From Bacteroidales bacterium (GTDB lineage: Bacteria > Bacteroidota > Bacteroidia > Bacteroidales > F082): DNA of 64,000 nucleotides. The stretch lies in contig JAKSMU010000009.1 of NCBI GenBank assembly GCA_024400455.1, forward strand, positions 60,437-124,436, read 5' to 3'. Under the pieces are notes generated by a model, which did no database searches, was not told the origin of the DNA, and was given only the letters and a program-made list of their open reading frames with translations. Below are positions 60,857 to 64,000 of the stretch, piece by piece. Both the position numbers and the translations under genes were made by a program. Within the stretch, counting starts at the first letter, position 1. Each line of letters starts with the position of its first letter.

Positions 60857-63181
60857 ATGATAGATTTACTGAAAGACTTAAACGAGCCTCAACGTGAGGC
60901 TGTTACGACAGTGGAAGGCCCTGTGATGGTCATTGCAGGCGCTGGTTCAGGCAAGACACGCGCCCTCACCTACCGCATCGCCTATATGATTAGCGAAGGC
61001 ATCGACGCATTCAGCATCATGGCCCTGACCTTCACCAACAAGGCGGCACGTGAGATGAAGGAACGCATCATGCAACTCGTCGACGCCAGCGAAGCACGCA
61101 ACGTGTGGATGGGCACTTTCCACTCCATTTTCGCCCGCATTTTGCGCATCGATGCCGAAAAGATAGGCTTCACGGCCAATTTCTCCATCTACGACACCGA
61201 TGACTCAAAGGCGCTTATCAATCAGATTCTGAAAGACTTGCAACTCGACCCGAAGGCTTATCCCGCCAAGCAGGTGCTTTCGAGAATATCATCGGCAAAA
61301 TCGAGCCTTTACTCGCCTGAAGACTATGCCAACGATGCCGAAATTCAGGAAGCCGACCGCAAGGCCAACAAGCCGCTCATCGGACAGCTTTTCAAGCTCT
61401 ACAACGAGCGTATGCACCGCGCCAACGCCATGGATTTTGACGACATCCTCTATTTCACGAATGTGCTTTTGAGAGACAATCCCGATGTCCTTTACAAATA
61501 TCAGAACCATTTCAAGTACATTCTGGTCGACGAGTATCAGGACACCAACTATGCGCAATACCTTATCATCAAGCGCATTGCGGCTTTGTTTGAAAACATT
61601 TGCGTGGTCGGCGATGATGCGCAGAGCATCTACGCCTTCCGTGGCGCCAACATTCAGAACATCCTCAATTTCAAGAACGATTATCCCGACTACAAACTGA
61701 TTCGCTTAGAGCAGAATTACCGCTCGACGCAAAACATCGTCAATGCCTCAAACGACATCATTGCGCACAACAAGGACCAAATCAAAAAGAAAGTATGGAG
61801 CGACAAGGAAGCCGGCGAACTCATCGGTTTGCTGCACGCCGCCTCCGACACTGAAGAAGGCACTTTGGTAGCCAATTCCATTTTCGGCTACAAGATGCAG
61901 CGTCAGCTCGACAACAAGGATTTTGCTGTGCTTTACCGCACCAATGCCCAGTCGCGTTCCATCGAAGACGCCTTGCGCAAACAGAACATACCTTATAAGA
62001 TATATGGCGGTCTCTCGTTCTACGACCGCAAGGAAGTGAAAGACCTGCTGGCCTATTTCCGCGTCGTCATCAACCCCGAAGACGAACAGGCCTTGCTGCG
62101 CATCATCAACTATCCGGCACGAGGCATCGGAAAGACAACAGTTGAGCGTCTCATGGTTACTGCAAACCAATATAATACAAGTATTTGGCGTTGCATCACC
62201 AACAACGTGTTTCCGCAGGATTTCAACATGGGCACCATCAACAAAATCCGCGATTTTGCCGTGATGATTCAGAGCTTCCAAAGCCTTCAAGCGAAAATGT
62301 CGGCCTTCGACCTCGCCAAACACATCACCAATTCAATCGGACTCATCAAAGTATTGAAGGAAGACGACTCCCCCGAAGGCGTTTCGCGTGTCGAGAACAT
62401 CGAGGAACTGCTCAACGCCATCATGGAATTCAGCGACAAGCAGGTCGATGAGACCACTGGCGAGGCCGCTCGCGTCGATTTGGTGCAATTCATGGAAGAT
62501 GTCGTCCTGCTTACCGACAACGAAATGAAAAAGGACGAAGGCGCTGCCGATTGCGTCAGTCTGATGACCATTCACTCCGCCAAAGGCCTTGAATTTCCTT
62601 ACGTTTACGTGGTCGGCATGGAAGAAAACCTTTTCCCTGGCATTCTCAGTCTCAGCACACGCGAGGAATTGGAAGAGGAACGCCGCTTGTTCTACGTCGC
62701 TGTCACCCGCGCCATGACGAAACTCACCTTGAGTTATGCCGAGACGCGCTACCGTTACGGCAACCTCACCCTCAGCGAGCCATCACGTTTCATCTCAGAA
62801 ATCGGCAGCAACCTCATCGAGCAGACACGAAAAGCCTCATTCAGAGGCACTTCATCGGGTCCAAGCCTAAGAGGTTTCGGCACACGTCAAAGCGAAAACC
62901 CAAGACGCACCTTTGAAAAGATTGACACGCCATCGCACTCAACCTCATCATACTACACCTCGGGCGGAAGCACAAATGCCGCTGCATCAGCCGATTTTGA
63001 GCCATCGAATCCCGATTTGTTGCAGGAAGGAATGCGCGTCCAGCATCAGAAATTCGGTTTCGGAACCGTGGTCAGTCTGGAAGGAGCCGGAGCAAACAAA
63101 AAGGCGCACATCCATTTCGACACGGATGGCGACAAGATGCTCATGCTGAAGTTTGCTAAACTAAAGATTGTCAAAGATTAA
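60857..63181 (+). CDS. pcrA: UvrD/PcrA-type 3'-5' DNA helicase
   Basis: 774 aa SF1A helicase for nucleotide excision repair, replication restart and removal of recombinase. Q motif LNEPQREAVTT, Walker A GAGSGKTRALTYRIA, motif Ia LTFTNKAAREMKERI, Walker B LVDEYQDTNYAQYL, motif III VGDDAQSIYAFRGANIQN, motif V/VI LMTIHSAKGLEFPYVYVVGM and FYVAVTRAMTKLTLSYA. Low-complexity linker and a C-terminal Tudor-like RNA-polymerase-binding domain (GMRVQHQKFGFGTVVSLEGA) typical of PcrA. Own promoter. Confidence 0.95.
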   Translation: MIDLLKDLNEPQREAVTTVEGPVMVIAGAGSGKTRALTYRIAYMISEGIDAFSIMALTFTNKAAREMKERIMQLVDASEARNVWMGTFHSIFARILRIDAEKIGFTANFSIYDTDDSKALINQILKDLQLDPKAYPAKQVLSRISSAKSSLYSPEDYANDAEIQEADRKANKPLIGQLFKLYNERMHRANAMDFDDILYFTNVLLRDNPDVLYKYQNHFKYILVDEYQDTNYAQYLIIKRIAALFENICVVGDDAQSIYAFRGANIQNILNFKNDYPDYKLIRLEQNYRSTQNIVNASNDIIAHNKDQIKKKVWSDKEAGELIGLLHAASDTEEGTLVANSIFGYKMQRQLDNKDFAVLYRTNAQSRSIEDALRKQNIPYKIYGGLSFYDRKEVKDLLAYFRVVINPEDEQALLRIINYPARGIGKTTVERLMVTANQYNTSIWRCITNNVFPQDFNMGTINKIRDFAVMIQSFQSLQAKMSAFDLAKHITNSIGLIKVLKEDDSPEGVSRVENIEELLNAIMEFSDKQVDETTGEAARVDLVQFMEDVVLLTDNEMKKDEGAADCVSLMTIHSAKGLEFPYVYVVGMEENLFPGILSLSTREELEEERRLFYVAVTRAMTKLTLSYAETRYRYGNLTLSEPSRFISEIGSNLIEQTRKASFRGTSSGPSLRGFGTRQSENPRRTFEKIDTPSHSTSSYYTSGGSTNAAASADFEPSNPDLLQEGMRVQHQKFGFGTVVSLEGAGANKKAHIHFDTDGDKMLMLKFAKLKIVKD

Positions 63182-63191
63182 GTTTTTTTAC

Positions 63192-63199
63192 TACTTTTG
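63192..63199 (+). promoter_or_regulatory. -7 promoter box for DUF4290 gene
   Basis: TACTTTTG, 18 bp before ATG 63218. Confidence 0.6.
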
Positions 63200-63217
63200 T
63201 CCCCAAATTAGAACATC

Positions 63218-63925
63218 ATGGATCAACCCGGATTAACATACAACACCGAAAAGAAGCAAATCATCATTTCGGAATACGGCCGCAACATTCAGGAAATGAT
63301 TGCCCGCGTGGTGGAAATCGAAGACCGCAAAGAACGCACGGCAGCAGCCAACAAAATCGTCAGCATCATGGCGCAGATGAATCCACAAGTCAAGGAATCA
63401 AACGATTACCTGCACAAACTTTGGGATCATCTGTTCATTATGTCGGAAGGCAAGCTCGATGTCGACGCACCATTCGCTCCACCAAGGATTTCAACGAGAC
63501 AATCGAAACCACATCACATCGAATATCAGAACAACGATATCCGCTATGGTCATTACGGCCAATATCTCATCAAGATGATTGAGACCGCTTCGCAAGAGGA
63601 AAACGACGAAGTGCGCGAAGCCCTCGCCTACTCTTTGGCCAACCAAATGAAACGCAACTATTTGGAGTGGAATCGCAGCGTTGTCAACGACATGCTGATT
63701 ATCAACGATTTGAAAACCCTCTCAAAAGGCCGTTTAGTCCTTCCCGAAGATGCAAAACTGACGCTCAGCAGCGAAATCATGCCAAAGGCACAGCCACAGC
63801 AGCAAAAGCAAAAACAAAAAGGCAAGGCACAACAGCCACAGCAAAGTCAGAAAAAGAAAAAAGTGCCGAACCTGAAAGCCAACATGAACAATCCGAACAA
63901 TCCTGCGTATAAGAAAAAGGGATAG
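63218..63925 (+). CDS. DUF4290 protein
   Basis: 235 aa, soluble and helical. The first 185 residues match the Bacteroidota-specific DUF4290 family (EYGRNIQEMIARVVEIEDRK, NDYLHKLWDHLFIMSEGKLD, YGHYGQYLIKMIETASQEEN, NYLEWNRSVVNDMLIINDLK). The C-terminus is a Gln/Lys/Pro/Asn low-complexity, very basic tail (QKQKQKGKAQQPQQSQKKKK) that may bind RNA or DNA. In many relatives this gene sits upstream of murA or rimM; here the window ends before the next gene. Confidence 0.88.
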   Translation: MDQPGLTYNTEKKQIIISEYGRNIQEMIARVVEIEDRKERTAAANKIVSIMAQMNPQVKESNDYLHKLWDHLFIMSEGKLDVDAPFAPPRISTRQSKPHHIEYQNNDIRYGHYGQYLIKMIETASQEENDEVREALAYSLANQMKRNYLEWNRSVVNDMLIINDLKTLSKGRLVLPEDAKLTLSSEIMPKAQPQQQKQKQKGKAQQPQQSQKKKKVPNLKANMNNPNNPAYKKKG

Positions 63926-63932
63926 TTGAGAA

Positions 63933-64000
63933 GTGGAAAGTGTTAAAGTGGAAAGTGTTAAAGTGGAAAGTGTTAAAGTGGAAAGTGTTAAAGTGGAAAG
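63933..64000. repeat. 15-bp tandem repeat array, runs off the window
   Basis: Unit GTGGAAAGTGTTAAA: four complete copies (63933-63992) and a partial fifth that continues past the edge. No sequence divergence between units. The same sequence occurs inverted at 54433-54455. Confidence 0.9.

Noticed and set aside
63933..64000. CRISPR-like array
   Set aside because: Units are 15 bp and directly adjacent with no spacers, so it is a simple tandem repeat.

Overview
The window looks like a chromosomal segment of an uncultured member of the Bacteroidales (Bacteroidota). Evidence: most genes are preceded by the Bacteroidota -7 promoter box TAnnTTTG. Several secreted proteins end in a type IX secretion (T9SS) sorting domain. 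Lineage-typical families are present (DUF4290, GWxTD protein, CWC protein, FeoA-FeoB fusion with a Cys-rich partner, TPR-membrane regulator). Shine-Dalgarno sites are weak and start choice was often settled by the position of the -7 box.

Layout. 1-12.9 kb: housekeeping core, with an edge-truncated carboxypeptidase-regulatory-domain protein, a TrmH-type rRNA/tRNA methyltransferase, a TPR membrane protein, fmt, HU, recQ, typA/bipA, two envelope proteins and gcvP. 12.9-14.8 kb: a small accessory islet. It holds a decayed RhuM-type gene end, a perfect 25-nt palindrome, a structured attenuator-like RNA upstream of an HTH gene, two small proteins of unknown function and a decayed DUF4143 ATPase end. 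14.8-22.9 kb: S4 protein, rpsA with a structured leader, an aminotransferase, a leader peptide plus AAA+ ATPase, rpe and pepD. 23-31.4 kb: a T9SS protein, a VESFPD-repeat protein resembling the 7(1)-knot family, and a minus-strand operon of an unknown protein, dgt, a TIM-barrel hydrolase-like protein and a UPF1-type helicase. 31.4-42.9 kb: tsaD, tamB, a RecB/AddA-like helicase-nuclease, feoAB and its Cys-rich partner.

43.2-48.3 kb: a minus-strand vitamin B12 acquisition locus. A cobalamin riboswitch precedes two T9SS-targeted surface proteins, a BtuG-like beta-propeller lipoprotein, a CWC protein and a BtuF-like binding lipoprotein. 48.4-58.7 kb: a very large T9SS repeat protein, aldo/keto reductase, aroQ, an envelope operon (GWxTD protein, LpxL-type acyltransferase, glycosyltransferase) and a TPR regulator. 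58.8-64 kb: two serine tRNAs, a His-rich COG0523 metal chaperone, a PcrA/UvrD helicase, a DUF4290 protein and a 15-bp tandem repeat that runs off the end.

The most interesting items are the mutually exclusive hairpins upstream of the HTH gene at 13.1-13.8 kb, the T9SS version of a B12-capture locus, a 28-nt palindromic repeat family that has entered a coding sequence, and the knot-family repeat protein. No CRISPR array, complete insertion sequence or prophage was seen.
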